A stretch of 64,000 nucleotides of DNA from Moraxella sp. FZFQ2102 (GCF_024137865.1 NZ_CP099960.1:930001-994000); one strand, 5' to 3'; shown: positions 50,519-60,862, counted from the first letter of the stretch. Notes: generated from the sequence alone by a model not told the origin. Numbers and translations are program-made.

Positions 50519-53500
50519 TTATGCCGCAGATTTTCTCTGAAACACCCTACCCAAATCATCCATCAGCGTATAAAACACAGGAATCACCACAAGGCTTAAT
50601 AGTGTCGATGTGATCAAGCCGCCCAGCACCGCCACCGCCATCGGACGGCTGAAGGTCGAATCGACACCGCCAAAGCCAATAATCAAAGGCAGCATCCCCG
50701 CACCCATCGCGATGGTGGTCATGATGATCGGCTGCGCGCGCTTACGGCAGGCATCGATGATGGCATCTAGGCGCGATAAGCCGTGTTCGTCTTGGGCAAT
50801 GATGGCATAATCAACGAGCAAAATCGAGTTTTTGGTCGCAATCCCCATCAACAGAATAAAGCCAATCATCGCAGGCATCGACATACTACTGCCAGTCAAT
50901 AATAAGCCCACGAACGCCCCACCGATCGACAGCGGCAGCGCCATCAAGATGGTCAAAGGCTGCAGCACACGGTGGAACAACAGCATCAGCACCGCAAAGA
51001 TACAAAATACCCCCACACTCATCGCCATCACAAAGCCTGTGAATAGCTCCGCCATATTCTCCGCCTGCCCTTCATCAATGATATTCACACCGGCAGGCAG
51101 TGCGCTCATGATCGGCGTCGCCTTGACATCTGCCATCAGACTGCCAAGCTCGCCGCCAGCAGGTAGCACGGTGATCTTGATCGCGCGTTCACGATTTAGG
51201 CGACTGACCGACGACTCACCTGTGCCGAAGCTCAGCGATGCAACATCTTTGACTTGCACCGCCTGCCCTTTGCTGTTGGGCACATACAGATTGGCAAGTT
51301 CGGTCAGGCTTTTTTTGTGCTGATCATTAAGACGAATCACGATCGGGATTTGGCGCGTGTCTAGATTCAGCTTCGGCAAGGCTTGATCATAATCGCCCAT
51401 CGTCGCCACTCTCAATACATCCGCCAGATCGCGCGTGGTCACGCCTTTATCCGCCATCGCAAGCTCATTGGGCGTGATCGACAGCTCTGGGCGCGGCAAG
51501 GCGCGGTTATTGATAACATTGGCAACACTTGGCAAGGCGCGCACCTGCTGCATGATCTCTTGTACCGTCTGCTCAAGCAGCTTATTATCACTGCTCGTCA
51601 CCGAAAAGCCATAGCCTGTCTCGCTGCCACCTGTGGAGATGCCGACATTAAAGCGCGCAGACGGCACGGTCAGTAGCGCTTGATTGATCTGATTTTCGAT
51701 CACGGTCTTGGTAGCGCGTTCTGTGCGATTAACCAGCTTCACTTCCAGCGTCGCCACATTCACCGAACCACCACGCATACTGCTTGGGTCGCCCGTGCTT
51801 TGCCCCTGTCCGATGGTCAAAAGCACACTATCTACGCCATCGATGGCTTCGACCTTGGCAAGTGCCATTTGACTGATACGCAGCGTATCATCGATGGTGG
51901 CATCAGGAGTCAGCTCAATCGCCACCTGCGTCTGATTCATCTCATCAGGCGGAATGAACGCCGATGGCAACAGGCTTGCCAAGCTTAACGATCCCACAAA
52001 AAACGCCAACGCCGCAAACACCGTCAGCGCGCGGTGCTTGAGCGTCCAGCGCACGGCATTTAGGTAGCGTTGCATGATTTTGCCCGCAGGTTTTTCTTCA
52101 TGCTTACTTGGCTTAAGCAAATACGCCGCCATCATTGGTGTCAAAAGCCGCGCGACCAAAAGCGACATAAAAATCGCAATCACCGCCGTCCAGCCAAATT
52201 GACTGAAAAACTGCCCAACAATCCCGCTCATAAATGCGGTCGGCAAAAACACCGCGATCAAAGTAAAAGTCGTGGCAATCACCGCAAGCCCAATCTCATC
52301 AGCCGCTTCCATCGCCGCTTGTATCGGAGTCTTGCCCATATTCAGATGCCGTACGATATTCTCAATCTCAACGATGGCATCATCGACAAGCACACCGATG
52401 ACCAAAGTCAGCGCAAGCAGCGAAATCATATTCAGGCTAAAGCCGAACAGATGCATGATAAAAAATGTCGGAATGATCGACAATGGCAACGCCGTCGCTG
52501 CAACGAAAGTCGCACGCCAATCTCGTAAGAACACAAAGACCACGATCACCGCCAAAATACAGCCTTCGATCAGCATACGCATGGTGGCGTGATAATTTTC
52601 TTCGATCGGCGCGGCATAATCGACGATTTTGTCAATATGCACTGTCGGCATCTGCGTCTGTAGCTCGGCGATGGCAGCATCGACAGCAGCGACCACTTCC
52701 ACTTCACCAGCACCCTTAGCACGCGTGATATTAAACGCCACCACAGGCTCGCCTGCCAGTAGCGCCATCGATGTGATGTCAGCATGGCCATCTTCGATAC
52801 TCGCAAGGCTGTCTAGTCGCACCGCTGTGCCTGTCGGTGTGGTGATTTGTAAATCATTCAAATCACTGACGCGTGTGCCTGAGCCAAGTACGCGGATGGT
52901 TTGGTTTTGGTTGCCGATCTTCGATTCACCACCTGCTGCGTCTTGCCACTTGGCAAAAATCTGCTGCGATAAGCTGCTGATCGGCATCGATAAGCTCGCC
53001 AATAAATCAGGCTTGGGCTGCACCAAAATCTGCCGCTCCACACCACCCACGCGCGCAACACTGCCGACGCCTGTGATGTCTGATAGCCGCTTGGTCAAGG
53101 TATCATCAACGAACCACGACAGCTCGCTATCGCTCATATTATCAGCACGCACCGAATAAGTCACCACAGGAAATCCTGCAGTCGAGACTTTTGAGACGAT
53201 CGGCGGATTGGCAGCGGCAGGCAGATCGCCTTGTACTTCACTCACCGCTGAGCGCACATCATCTAGTGCTTCATCATTGGGTTTTTCTAATTCAAACTCG
53301 GTAAAAATCGTCACCACCCCAGTCTGTAGCGTGGTGCGGATATTTTTCGCCCCTTCAATGTTGGTGATTTTGTTTTCGACTTTTTTGGCGATGTCGCTCT
53401 CAAGCTGATCAGGCGTCGCCCCTGGTAAGGTAATGGTCGTCACCACCCCCGGTAGGTCAATATCGGGAAACTGCTGCACTTTCATCTGATGAAAGCCGAA

Positions 53501-53581
53501 AATCCCAAGCAAGGTAAATAAGCTGAAAAATAAGATGGCGACCAGTGGATTTTTGATCGAATAGGCAGAAAAATTCATCAC
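50519..53581 (-). CDS. RND-family efflux transporter (AcrB/MexB-like)
   Basis: Inner-membrane proton-driven drug or metabolite pump of 1020 residues with twelve membrane segments. The N-terminus is FSAYSIKNPLVAILFFSLFTLLG; the proton-relay aspartates are in LALTLVIGVLVDDAIVEIEN near residue 400, with the second-half match GFILLMGIATKNSILLVDYA. Two large periplasmic loops lie between segments 1-2 and 7-8. It starts 5 bases after the adaptor gene, so the two are one operon. No outer-membrane channel gene is present here, so it probably borrows a TolC/OprM-like partner. Confidence 0.93.
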   Translation of the reverse strand: MMNFSAYSIKNPLVAILFFSLFTLLGIFGFHQMKVQQFPDIDLPGVVTTITLPGATPDQLESDIAKKVENKITNIEGAKNIRTTLQTGVVTIFTEFELEKPNDEALDDVRSAVSEVQGDLPAAANPPIVSKVSTAGFPVVTYSVRADNMSDSELSWFVDDTLTKRLSDITGVGSVARVGGVERQILVQPKPDLLASLSMPISSLSQQIFAKWQDAAGGESKIGNQNQTIRVLGSGTRVSDLNDLQITTPTGTAVRLDSLASIEDGHADITSMALLAGEPVVAFNITRAKGAGEVEVVAAVDAAIAELQTQMPTVHIDKIVDYAAPIEENYHATMRMLIEGCILAVIVVFVFLRDWRATFVAATALPLSIIPTFFIMHLFGFSLNMISLLALTLVIGVLVDDAIVEIENIVRHLNMGKTPIQAAMEAADEIGLAVIATTFTLIAVFLPTAFMSGIVGQFFSQFGWTAVIAIFMSLLVARLLTPMMAAYLLKPSKHEEKPAGKIMQRYLNAVRWTLKHRALTVFAALAFFVGSLSLASLLPSAFIPPDEMNQTQVAIELTPDATIDDTLRISQMALAKVEAIDGVDSVLLTIGQGQSTGDPSSMRGGSVNVATLEVKLVNRTERATKTVIENQINQALLTVPSARFNVGISTGGSETGYGFSVTSSDNKLLEQTVQEIMQQVRALPSVANVINNRALPRPELSITPNELAMADKGVTTRDLADVLRVATMGDYDQALPKLNLDTRQIPIVIRLNDQHKKSLTELANLYVPNSKGQAVQVKDVASLSFGTGESSVSRLNRERAIKITVLPAGGELGSLMADVKATPIMSALPAGVNIIDEGQAENMAELFTGFVMAMSVGVFCIFAVLMLLFHRVLQPLTILMALPLSIGGAFVGLLLTGSSMSMPAMIGFILLMGIATKNSILLVDYAIIAQDEHGLSRLDAIIDACRKRAQPIIMTTIAMGAGMLPLIIGFGGVDSTFSRPMAVAVLGGLITSTLLSLVVIPVFYTLMDDLGRVFQRKSAA

Positions 53582-53586
53582 ACCCC

Positions 53587-54750
53587 CTATTGTGCTGCGG
53601 TCGGCACAGGGGTGGTTTCGCCGTTAATACTTGCCACCGTCACCAGATCATTGTCATTTAAAAAACCGACACTACTTGCGACGATCAGCGCATCATCAGG
53701 CAGATTGGCAGCGATTTTATTGTCCTTTTGGGCAAGGATAGTGATCGGCTCGCGCTTAACTTGGTAGCGACCATCTGCCACAGGGGTCAGACGCCATACA
53801 TAGTCATAGCCATCGCTCGTCATCAGTGCGCTGATCGGCACGGCGCTGACAGTCTGCGCACCGAAGATGAATTTGCCCGATTGATACATTCCTGCTGACA
53901 GCGTGCCATCATTAGGCAGGCGCACATGGATAGTCATGTCGCGGCTGTCATTCGCCACAGGGCTTAGGCGCGTGACACGCCCTGCGATGATACGATCACC
54001 GATGGTAAGATGCGCGGTTTGTCCGATTTGAATGCGTGATGCTTCAATCGGCGCGACTTGCGCTTGCCATTCTAGTGTGCCATTTTTGATGATGCTAAAT
54101 AGCGGCGCGCCTGCGACTTGCGTACCGACTTGGGCATTTTTGGCACTGATGATGCCATCGACAGGGGCGGTGACATTGCCGTCTTGCTGTCGAGTGCGCG
54201 CGGTGATCAGATTGGCTTCGGCGGCAGCGACATTGGCTTTGGCTTGGGTAAGCGCCGTGCGATAGGCGTCGATCTCTTGGTGGCTGATGGCATCGATGGC
54301 AAGTAGCGGCTCTGTACGCGCAAGATCAGCGGCGGCGCGAGCTTCAGCGGCTTGTGCGGTGGTCAGCTCTGCTTCAGCAGCACGCGTCTGCTGCTGAAGC
54401 GTACGCGTATCAAGCACAGCAAGCACCTGTCCTGCGCGCACGCGATCCCCTTCTTCAACCAGCACCTGATCGATGGTGACACCTGTCAGCTGACCGCTCA
54501 CTTCTGCCGTATCGACTGCAGCGATCAGCCCATTGGCATCCAAGCTATGCTCAACCTGCGTCATCTCAGGCGTCACTGCTTCGACCGCCATCACCACCGC
54601 TTGGGACTGCTCAGCCTGCGGCGCATCCTGTGGCGATGTCGTCTCAGGTGCGGTACTGCCACGCCCGATCAGCACGCCTGCTGCAAGTAGCGCGACGGCG
54701 AGCACAGGCTGCCACCAAGCAAATTGGGGGTTTTTATATGATGCTGTCAT
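53587..54750 (-). CDS. RND efflux periplasmic adaptor (MFP/HlyD family)
   Basis: Links the RND pump to an outer-membrane channel. The 387-residue protein has an N-terminal membrane anchor (PVLAVALLAAGVLIG), the first lipoyl half VSGQLTGVTIDQVLVEEGDRVRAGQVLAVLD, a coiled-coil hairpin rich in Ala and Glu (about 120-180), the second lipoyl half VTAPVDGIISAKNAQVG, and beta-barrel and membrane-proximal domains. First gene of the two-gene operon. Confidence 0.92.
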   Translation of the reverse strand: MTASYKNPQFAWWQPVLAVALLAAGVLIGRGSTAPETTSPQDAPQAEQSQAVVMAVEAVTPEMTQVEHSLDANGLIAAVDTAEVSGQLTGVTIDQVLVEEGDRVRAGQVLAVLDTRTLQQQTRAAEAELTTAQAAEARAAADLARTEPLLAIDAISHQEIDAYRTALTQAKANVAAAEANLITARTRQQDGNVTAPVDGIISAKNAQVGTQVAGAPLFSIIKNGTLEWQAQVAPIEASRIQIGQTAHLTIGDRIIAGRVTRLSPVANDSRDMTIHVRLPNDGTLSAGMYQSGKFIFGAQTVSAVPISALMTSDGYDYVWRLTPVADGRYQVKREPITILAQKDNKIAANLPDDALIVASSVGFLNDNDLVTVASINGETTPVPTAAQ

Positions 54751-54860
54751 GTTCTTGCCACCATCTTATGATTTAAAATAGCTTATTATACTGTATTTTG
54801 GCGACGTGCTGATGACACATTTGTGTCACTATGTAGTCACGATTTATAATTGGTGTAATA

Positions 54861-54994
54861 TAGTGATTTAACTTCAAAAATCGCCATAACCGTTCGCTCT
54901 GAGCTTGTCGAAGGGCAATGGTTTTTCATCATGGTTCGACAAGCTCACCACGAACGAAAACCCAATCGTGGTGCATTTTGGAGTTAAGTAACTA
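54861..54994. repeat. REP/MITE-like palindromic element
   Basis: A 134-base imperfect palindrome. The core arms are GAGCTTGTCGAA (54901-54912) and TTCGACAAGCTC (54935-54946), a motif I know from dispersed repeats in many bacteria. The outer arms also pair: TTAACTTCAAAA against TTTTGGAGTTAA. It lies in the 392-base gap between the efflux adaptor and chrA; nothing else is seen in that gap. Confidence 0.7.
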
Positions 54995-55142
54995 TAAATG
55001 AATTTTGGAAAACTGGGTTATTAAGCCATTGGCAGTTTGATAAAGTCAGATAAATTTGAAGAAAAATCTTAGGAAAAATTGATGTCATGATAAGATTTTT
55101 ATCCAATTAACTGACATCGCTAAATTTTATCAACCCAGCCCA

Positions 55143-56276
55143 TCACCATAACGCACCGACCACACCACACAGCACCACCACCGCCCACGGCGGCACACAC
55201 CACGCCATCAGTGCTGTCATCGCCACAATCACCACTGCAAAATCCGCCGCCGTCGCCACCGCACTCGTCCAAATCGGCTGATACAGCGCCGCAAGCAAAA
55301 TCCCCACCACACACGCATTCACACCCATCAATGCCGCACGCGCCCGAGCATGATGGCGAATCGTCTGCCAAAATGGCAACGCACCAAACACCAGCAGAAA
55401 CGATGATAAGAAAATCGCTACCGTCGCCACCACAGCTCCTGTCACGCCTGAGACTGCTGCGCCCAAAAAGCTGGCAAAAGTAAACAGCGGGCCGGGTACT
55501 GCCTGCGTCGCGCCATAGCCTGCCAAAAAGGTGCTATTATCCACAAGCCCTGCGCCCACCACTTCTGACTGTAGTAGCGGCAGCACCACATGACCCCCGC
55601 CAAAGACGAACGCCCCCGTCCGATAAAAGCTATCAAACATCGCAAGTAGTGACACATCGAACGCCTGCACCAACATCGGCAACAGCACAAGCAAAGCAGC
55701 AAAGATCATCAGCCACACCGCACCTGCCGACCGACTGACAGGCGCCGTCATCGTCTCATGCGTCTGCGCCATCACCGGCCGCAAAAACGCCATGCCAAGC
55801 ACCGCCCCAAGCCCAATCACCACAAACTGCAGCCACGCCACAGGCATCAGCAGTAGCGCACACGCACTCAGCACCGCCAGTGACAGCGTCTGCACCGTCG
55901 TGCACAGCTGCCGCGACATTCCCCACACGGCCTGCGCGACCACCGCCACCGACGCAAGCTTCAGCCCATGCAGCACGCCTACCCCAAGCAGATCTGCGTA
56001 CGTCGCCACACCAAAGGCAAATAAAGCAAGCACCGCCGCTGATGGCAAGGTAAAGCCAAGCCATGCCGCACGCGCACCCAAATAACCTGCGCGAGTCAGC
56101 CCAATGGCGATACCCACTTGGCTACTGGCAGGGCCGGGCAAAAACTGGCACAAAGCAACAATCTCGGCATAGTACGCTTCGCTCAGCCACCGTCTGCGCG
56201 CGACGAACTCTTCGCGAAAATAGCCCAAATGCGCCACAGGACCGCCAAAACTTGTCAAGCCAAGTTTCAAAAACAC
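55143..56276 (-). CDS. chrA: Chromate transporter, ChrA family
   Basis: Two-domain CHR-type membrane protein that exports chromate in resistant bacteria. The 377 residues carry the N-terminal signature LKLGLTSFGGPVAHLGYFREEFV, and CQFLPGPASSQVGIAIG; the second half repeats it as YRTGAFVFGGGHVVLPLLQ and AVPGPLFTFASFLG. About ten to twelve membrane segments are expected. The start is uncertain: GTG at 56276 has no clear ribosome site, while the frame runs on upstream (QDKFHKNNSTDQSVWA) to a stop with no usual start codon. The Crp/Fnr-type gene lies 101 bases upstream. Confidence 0.85.
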   Translation of the reverse strand: MFLKLGLTSFGGPVAHLGYFREEFVARRRWLSEAYYAEIVALCQFLPGPASSQVGIAIGLTRAGYLGARAAWLGFTLPSAAVLALFAFGVATYADLLGVGVLHGLKLASVAVVAQAVWGMSRQLCTTVQTLSLAVLSACALLLMPVAWLQFVVIGLGAVLGMAFLRPVMAQTHETMTAPVSRSAGAVWLMIFAALLVLLPMLVQAFDVSLLAMFDSFYRTGAFVFGGGHVVLPLLQSEVVGAGLVDNSTFLAGYGATQAVPGPLFTFASFLGAAVSGVTGAVVATVAIFLSSFLLVFGALPFWQTIRHHARARAALMGVNACVVGILLAALYQPIWTSAVATAADFAVVIVAMTALMAWCVPPWAVVVLCGVVGALW

Positions 56277-56377
56277 CGCCCAAACTGATTGATCGGTGCT
56301 GTTGTTTTTGTGAAATTTATCTTGAAAATCGTTTTGAAAGCTGTTTTAAGAATTGTCTTGCAATTTGGTCATCGCCA

Positions 56378-57064
56378 CTACCTGTCAGTCGATTTTTGGG
56401 TCAGTCCCAGATTTTTTCGGATACGGGTGATACTTTGGCGCGTCATACCAAGATATGAGCTCAGATCTGCCAAAGACAGCCGCTCGACAAGCTTGGGATT
56501 ATCTTTGATAAAACTTAAATAACGCGCGGTATTATCCGCGATCAAAAAACTCTCCGTTCTCTCGATATGTCTGAACAACAGCGCCATCGTCTGCCCATGC
56601 ACATAGCGCAAAAAATCAGGATATTTATCACAGCACGCTTCAAAATGCGCCTTATCCAAAATCATCAAAATGCTCGGCTCAATGGTCTGCATATTGTATT
56701 TGGTCGGCAAATCCTTGAACACCGCCATAAAATCCCCCACCGCGTCCTGCTCTGCTATGAACTGCACATTGATCTCGCTACCATCAGGCATTTGATAAGA
56801 TAATTTACACAATCCAGATAAAATAAAACCCAGCTTATCAATGCTCTGCCCTGCACTCGCCCAATAATGCTTGGCAGGCAGCCGCTCGATGGAAAATGAC
56901 GCGCTGATCCATGCGACATCATCAGTACTGAGCATCGGTAGCACGCTTTGTAGATATTGCCGATGCAGTGTGAAAATCTCGCTGTCATTGAGCCGCCAAA
57001 TCACCTTGGGGTCAATCTCAAGCATCGGTTTTTCATAAAGGATTGGCATGGTTATTACATCCAT
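56378..57064 (-). CDS. Crp/Fnr-family transcriptional regulator
   Basis: A 228-residue regulator with an N-terminal cyclic-nucleotide-binding-like domain (about residues 35-150: HYWASAGQSIDKLGFILSGLCKLSY) and a C-terminal winged helix with LSLADLSSYLGMTRQSITRIRKNLG. It lacks the N-terminal cysteine cluster of FNR, so it is not an iron-sulfur oxygen sensor of that kind; ligand unknown. It could start at 57049 instead. It is upstream of chrA on the same strand and may control it. Confidence 0.85.
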   Translation of the reverse strand: MDVITMPILYEKPMLEIDPKVIWRLNDSEIFTLHRQYLQSVLPMLSTDDVAWISASFSIERLPAKHYWASAGQSIDKLGFILSGLCKLSYQMPDGSEINVQFIAEQDAVGDFMAVFKDLPTKYNMQTIEPSILMILDKAHFEACCDKYPDFLRYVHGQTMALLFRHIERTESFLIADNTARYLSFIKDNPKLVERLSLADLSSYLGMTRQSITRIRKNLGLTQKSTDR

Positions 57065-57199
57065 TTAACAGTGGATAAGTTGGGAGAAGTTACGGTTATT
57101 TGTTATAACTTATTGATATTATTTGGTTTTTAAAGTTAATCCAACAGGTTAAAATTTCACTCATCTAAAGCCAAAACACCCTAACGACTTTATAAAAAA

Positions 57200-59296
57200 T
57201 CACACATTCACATATTCTTGGGCAGATGGAATCCAAGTCTGCATAATCCGCGCTGCCTTGTCAATCTGTGCACCATCAGCAATCAAGCGATGCGCGATTT
57301 TGCCTGCCGCCTCAAGCAGCACTTCATCACGCACGATGTCCGCCAGATAATAGCCCATATCGCCCGTTTGTCGCTTGCCCAGTAGCTCGCCTGCCCCACG
57401 CAGCTCAAGGTCTTTTTGGGCGATGACAAAGCCATCGGTACTATCACGCAGTACATTGAGTCGCTCAATGCCTGTCAGGGATAATGGCGCTTGATACAGC
57501 AGCACGCAGAAGCTTTTGGCACTGCCACGGCCGACTCGTCCACGCAACTGATGCAGTTGAGATAAGCCCAGTCGTTCGGCATTTTCGATCACCATGAGTG
57601 ATGCATTTGGCACATCCACACCCACTTCGATCACCGTCGTCGCCACCAGTAGATCAATCTCACCATGTTTAAACGCTGTCATCACCGCTTGCTTATCCGC
57701 AGGCTTCATCTTGCCGTGCACAAGCCCTGTGCGGATATCCAGCCTATCGGTCAAATCCTCGTACAAAAGCTCTGCCGACTGAGCATCGAGCACGCTTGAC
57801 TCTTCGACCAGTGGGCAGACCCAGTAGGCTTGCTTGCCCTGTTTGCAGTTTTCACGAATACGCTCGATGACTTCATCACGGCGATCACGATTGATGGTCA
57901 CGGTGGTAATGGGTGTACGATTGGGCGGCAGCTCATCAATCACTGACACATCCATATCGCCATACATACTCATCGCAAGCGTTCTGGGAATGGGTGTCGC
58001 CGTCATCGTCAGCTGATGCGGTGTACCACCTGCGACGCCTTTGTTAGTCAGCTTAAGCCGCTGCTCCACCCCAAAGCGATGCTGTTCATCAATGATAACC
58101 AGTCCAAGCTTGGCAAAGGCAACCGTATCTGAAAACAGTGCGTGCGTCCCTACCACCACTTGCACTTCGTTATTGGCCACTTGTTCAAGGGCAGCCGCTC
58201 GCTCTTTGGCAGTTTGTTTGCCAGCAAGCCAACCCACACCGATACCCAATGGCTCAAACCATTTTTTAAAATTCAGCAAATGCTGCTCCGCCAAAATCTC
58301 CGTCGGCGCCATCACTGCCACCTGCCAACCGCTATCAAGCGCATAGCACGCCGTCATCGCCGCCACCAAAGTCTTACCTGCACCGACATCACCTTGGATG
58401 AGCCTGAGCATCGGCTGCGATGTCGCCATATCCGCCACCGCTTCACCGATCACTCGCTGCTGTGCGCCTGTGAGTGCAAATGGCAAACTACTTGCCAAAC
58501 TCTGTGCCAATGGGCTATGATTTTGGCATTTGGGCGCTTTGTGATGATAGACATTATTACGACGAAATAAGAAACTCAGCTGATGTGCCACCAGCTCCTC
58601 GATGATGATACGCCGACACGCAGGGTGCGAGCGGTCTTTGAGTCCGTTTAGCAGTGCCGTCTGCCCAAAAATATCCGCATCTTGCTTGGGCAAATGAATC
58701 TGATGCAACGCAGGCAACAAATCGCCCGACAGACCCACGCCCACCGCACGCAGCTCATCATCCGACAGACAGCTGATGCCCTCACGGCTCACGGCTTGTA
58801 GCGCCAATCGCACCAGTTGGCGTAGCTTATTTTGATGCAGTCCTTTGACCGCAGGATAAATGGGTAACAGCCCCGTCTCAAAGGACTTACTGCCTGTGAT
58901 GTGATACTCAGGATGCGACATCTGCGTACCAAAACGACTGATTTTCACCTCACCAAAAGCGGTGATTTTCGCCCCCACTTCCATTGTAGATAGCAAACTG
59001 GCATAAGTCTTAAAAAACCTGAGCACCACAAACCCAGTCTTATCCTCCAAAGTCACCGACAGACCAGTTTTGTTTTTTTCGACCCAAGTCACCGTCCCTG
59101 ACACCAACGCACTCATCCCATGCTCAAGCTCACCGATTGGTACGATACGGCTACGATCTTCATAATCTCGTGGCAAGTGCATCAGCATATCAAAAATGCG
59201 ATAAATCCCAAGCTCTGCCAAGCGATTTGCCAAGGCTAATCCCACCCCAGCAAGGGCAGTGACAGGCAGATGGATGGTCATGGCAGATGCGTTCAT
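57200..59296 (-). CDS. recG: ATP-dependent DNA helicase RecG
   Basis: Branch-migration helicase that remodels stalled forks and Holliday junctions. The 698 residues include the wedge/OB domain (about 60-160), the helicase motifs IQGDVGAGKTLVA (motif I), IIDEQHRFG (motif II, with the RecG-typical DEQH), TMTATPIPRT (III), and HGKMKPADKQ, ATTVIEVGVDVPNA and HQLRGRVGRG in the second helicase domain. It is a stand-alone gene. Confidence 0.97.
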   Translation of the reverse strand: MNASAMTIHLPVTALAGVGLALANRLAELGIYRIFDMLMHLPRDYEDRSRIVPIGELEHGMSALVSGTVTWVEKNKTGLSVTLEDKTGFVVLRFFKTYASLLSTMEVGAKITAFGEVKISRFGTQMSHPEYHITGSKSFETGLLPIYPAVKGLHQNKLRQLVRLALQAVSREGISCLSDDELRAVGVGLSGDLLPALHQIHLPKQDADIFGQTALLNGLKDRSHPACRRIIIEELVAHQLSFLFRRNNVYHHKAPKCQNHSPLAQSLASSLPFALTGAQQRVIGEAVADMATSQPMLRLIQGDVGAGKTLVAAMTACYALDSGWQVAVMAPTEILAEQHLLNFKKWFEPLGIGVGWLAGKQTAKERAAALEQVANNEVQVVVGTHALFSDTVAFAKLGLVIIDEQHRFGVEQRLKLTNKGVAGGTPHQLTMTATPIPRTLAMSMYGDMDVSVIDELPPNRTPITTVTINRDRRDEVIERIRENCKQGKQAYWVCPLVEESSVLDAQSAELLYEDLTDRLDIRTGLVHGKMKPADKQAVMTAFKHGEIDLLVATTVIEVGVDVPNASLMVIENAERLGLSQLHQLRGRVGRGSAKSFCVLLYQAPLSLTGIERLNVLRDSTDGFVIAQKDLELRGAGELLGKRQTGDMGYYLADIVRDEVLLEAAGKIAHRLIADGAQIDKAARIMQTWIPSAQEYVNV

Positions 59297-59354
59297 GATG
59301 ATACCTAGTATGAATCGGATGATGAGAGAATTTTAAAATAATTCACCCAAAAAA

Positions 59355-59385
59355 GCAAAAAGCCGACACCCTGCCGACTTTTTGC
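59355..59385 (-). terminator. Terminator after cysN
   Basis: GCAAAAAG (59355-59362) and CTTTTTGC (59378-59385) form the base of a hairpin around a GC-rich centre, just past the cysN stop. Confidence 0.6.
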
Positions 59386-59406
59386 CATGATGATGACTTT
59401 GGTAGA

Positions 59407-60717
59407 TTACCAATCATCATCTTCGCTATCATTTTGTAGAATCATACCGCCTGCAACGGTATGGTAGGTTGCTTCATCAATCAAAATAAATGACCCTGTT
59501 GCTGTATTTTCGGCATATGGTGTCGCTAAAATTGGCTTTTGTAGGCGTAAAGTTACTTCACCTAAGTCATTCATAGTTAAAGTATCTTTATCACTAAAGT
59601 TGCTTAGGGTATGTACATCCCACACATGATTGATGCTATCGACTTTGGCAAACACAGTTTGCGTGGTGTGTTTTAATAAATATTTGCGTGCAGGGTTTAA
59701 CGCACGGCTATCAAACCAGCATAAAGTCGCTCTAATTTCTTTGGTTGGCATACGCTTTGAATTGCTTGAGATCAGCATATCACCACGAGAAATGTCGATG
59801 TCATCGCTAAGGCGAATGGTAACTTGTTCACCACTAGTAGCAGATTGTACAATCCCATTTGGACTGATAATTTCGCTCACGCGGCTCACATGACCTGATG
59901 GCTCAACACGAATTTCATCGCCAACAGCCACTTGACCTGCTTCAATACGCCCTTGATAACCACGGAAATCATCTTGTTTATCGCCATCTGCACGCAGGAC
60001 AAATTGTACAGGGAAATGGAAATTCACTTTATCTTCTTGGACAAATTCGCCTGTCGGTAAATCTTCTAAAATACCCAGCAATGCACCGCCTTGATACCAC
60101 GGTGTATTATCGCTTTTATGGACGATATTATCGCCATTTAACGCTGAAATTGGGATAAATCGTACATCATTTAAGCCCAATTGTTCCGCTAAAGTTTCGT
60201 AAGCACGGACAATGGCATTAAATTTATCTTCACTAAAGCCAAGTAAATCCATTTTATTGACCGCCACCAGTACATGTGGACAGCGTAAATGTTTCAAAAT
60301 GGCTGAATGGCGTTTGGTTTGTGGTAATAATTGGACGGGTTCTTGACTAAAATCAATTTGTGATGCGTCAAGTAATACCACCGCCGCATGAGCAGTTGAT
60401 GCCCCTGTGACCATGTTACGGGTATATTGTTCATGCCCTGGCGTATCAGCGATGATAAATTTGCGTTTTGCCGTTGAAAAGTAGCGATACGCCACATCAA
60501 TGGTAATGCCTTGTTCTCGTTCGGCTTCCAAACCATCAGTTAAAACAGAGAAGTCAATCACTTCAGATTGATTTTTGGTTTTAGCAAGGTTATTGAGTTG
60601 GTCGGTCAATAATGCCTTGCTATCGTATAATAAACGTCCAATCAGCGTGCTTTTGCCATCGTCCACGCTACCAGCGGTAATAAAGCGTAATGGGGCATAT
60701 TGGTTTAAATTTGACAT
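59407..60717 (-). CDS. cysN: Sulfate adenylyltransferase large (GTPase) subunit
   Basis: GTPase subunit of ATP sulfurylase that activates sulfate to APS together with CysD. The 436 residues have the EF-Tu-like G domain: TAGSVDDGKSTLIGRLL, DTPGHEQYTRNM and VNKMDLL, then two beta-barrel domains. There is no fused APS kinase (CysC) domain. Downstream of cysD, separated from it by a 144-base gap filled with a palindromic repeat. Start MSNLNQYAPLRFI has GGATAA upstream. Confidence 0.96.
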   Translation of the reverse strand: MSNLNQYAPLRFITAGSVDDGKSTLIGRLLYDSKALLTDQLNNLAKTKNQSEVIDFSVLTDGLEAEREQGITIDVAYRYFSTAKRKFIIADTPGHEQYTRNMVTGASTAHAAVVLLDASQIDFSQEPVQLLPQTKRHSAILKHLRCPHVLVAVNKMDLLGFSEDKFNAIVRAYETLAEQLGLNDVRFIPISALNGDNIVHKSDNTPWYQGGALLGILEDLPTGEFVQEDKVNFHFPVQFVLRADGDKQDDFRGYQGRIEAGQVAVGDEIRVEPSGHVSRVSEIISPNGIVQSATSGEQVTIRLSDDIDISRGDMLISSNSKRMPTKEIRATLCWFDSRALNPARKYLLKHTTQTVFAKVDSINHVWDVHTLSNFSDKDTLTMNDLGEVTLRLQKPILATPYAENTATGSFILIDEATYHTVAGGMILQNDSEDDDW

Positions 60718-60757
60718 CTTGTTATCCTTTTTTTCAATTTAATGCGTTATCTGATGC

Positions 60758-60862
60758 AATTGCCATACAAATGGCTTTTGCTACTAGGCAAACGAGCGAA
60801 GTTGTACAAGTAGTACTACGAGCGAGTTTAACGACGTAGCAGAAGTCATTTGGCAGGCAATT
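60758..60862. repeat. Palindromic element between cysD and cysN
   Basis: The 27-base ends starting AATTGCCATACAAATGG (60758) and, inverted, AATTGCCTGCCAAATGA (to 60862) match at 22 of 27 positions and enclose smaller palindromes (TTGTACAA, AGTACT). It would form one long hairpin and reaches the cysD stop codon. It looks like a small non-coding mobile or regulatory repeat. Confidence 0.6.
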
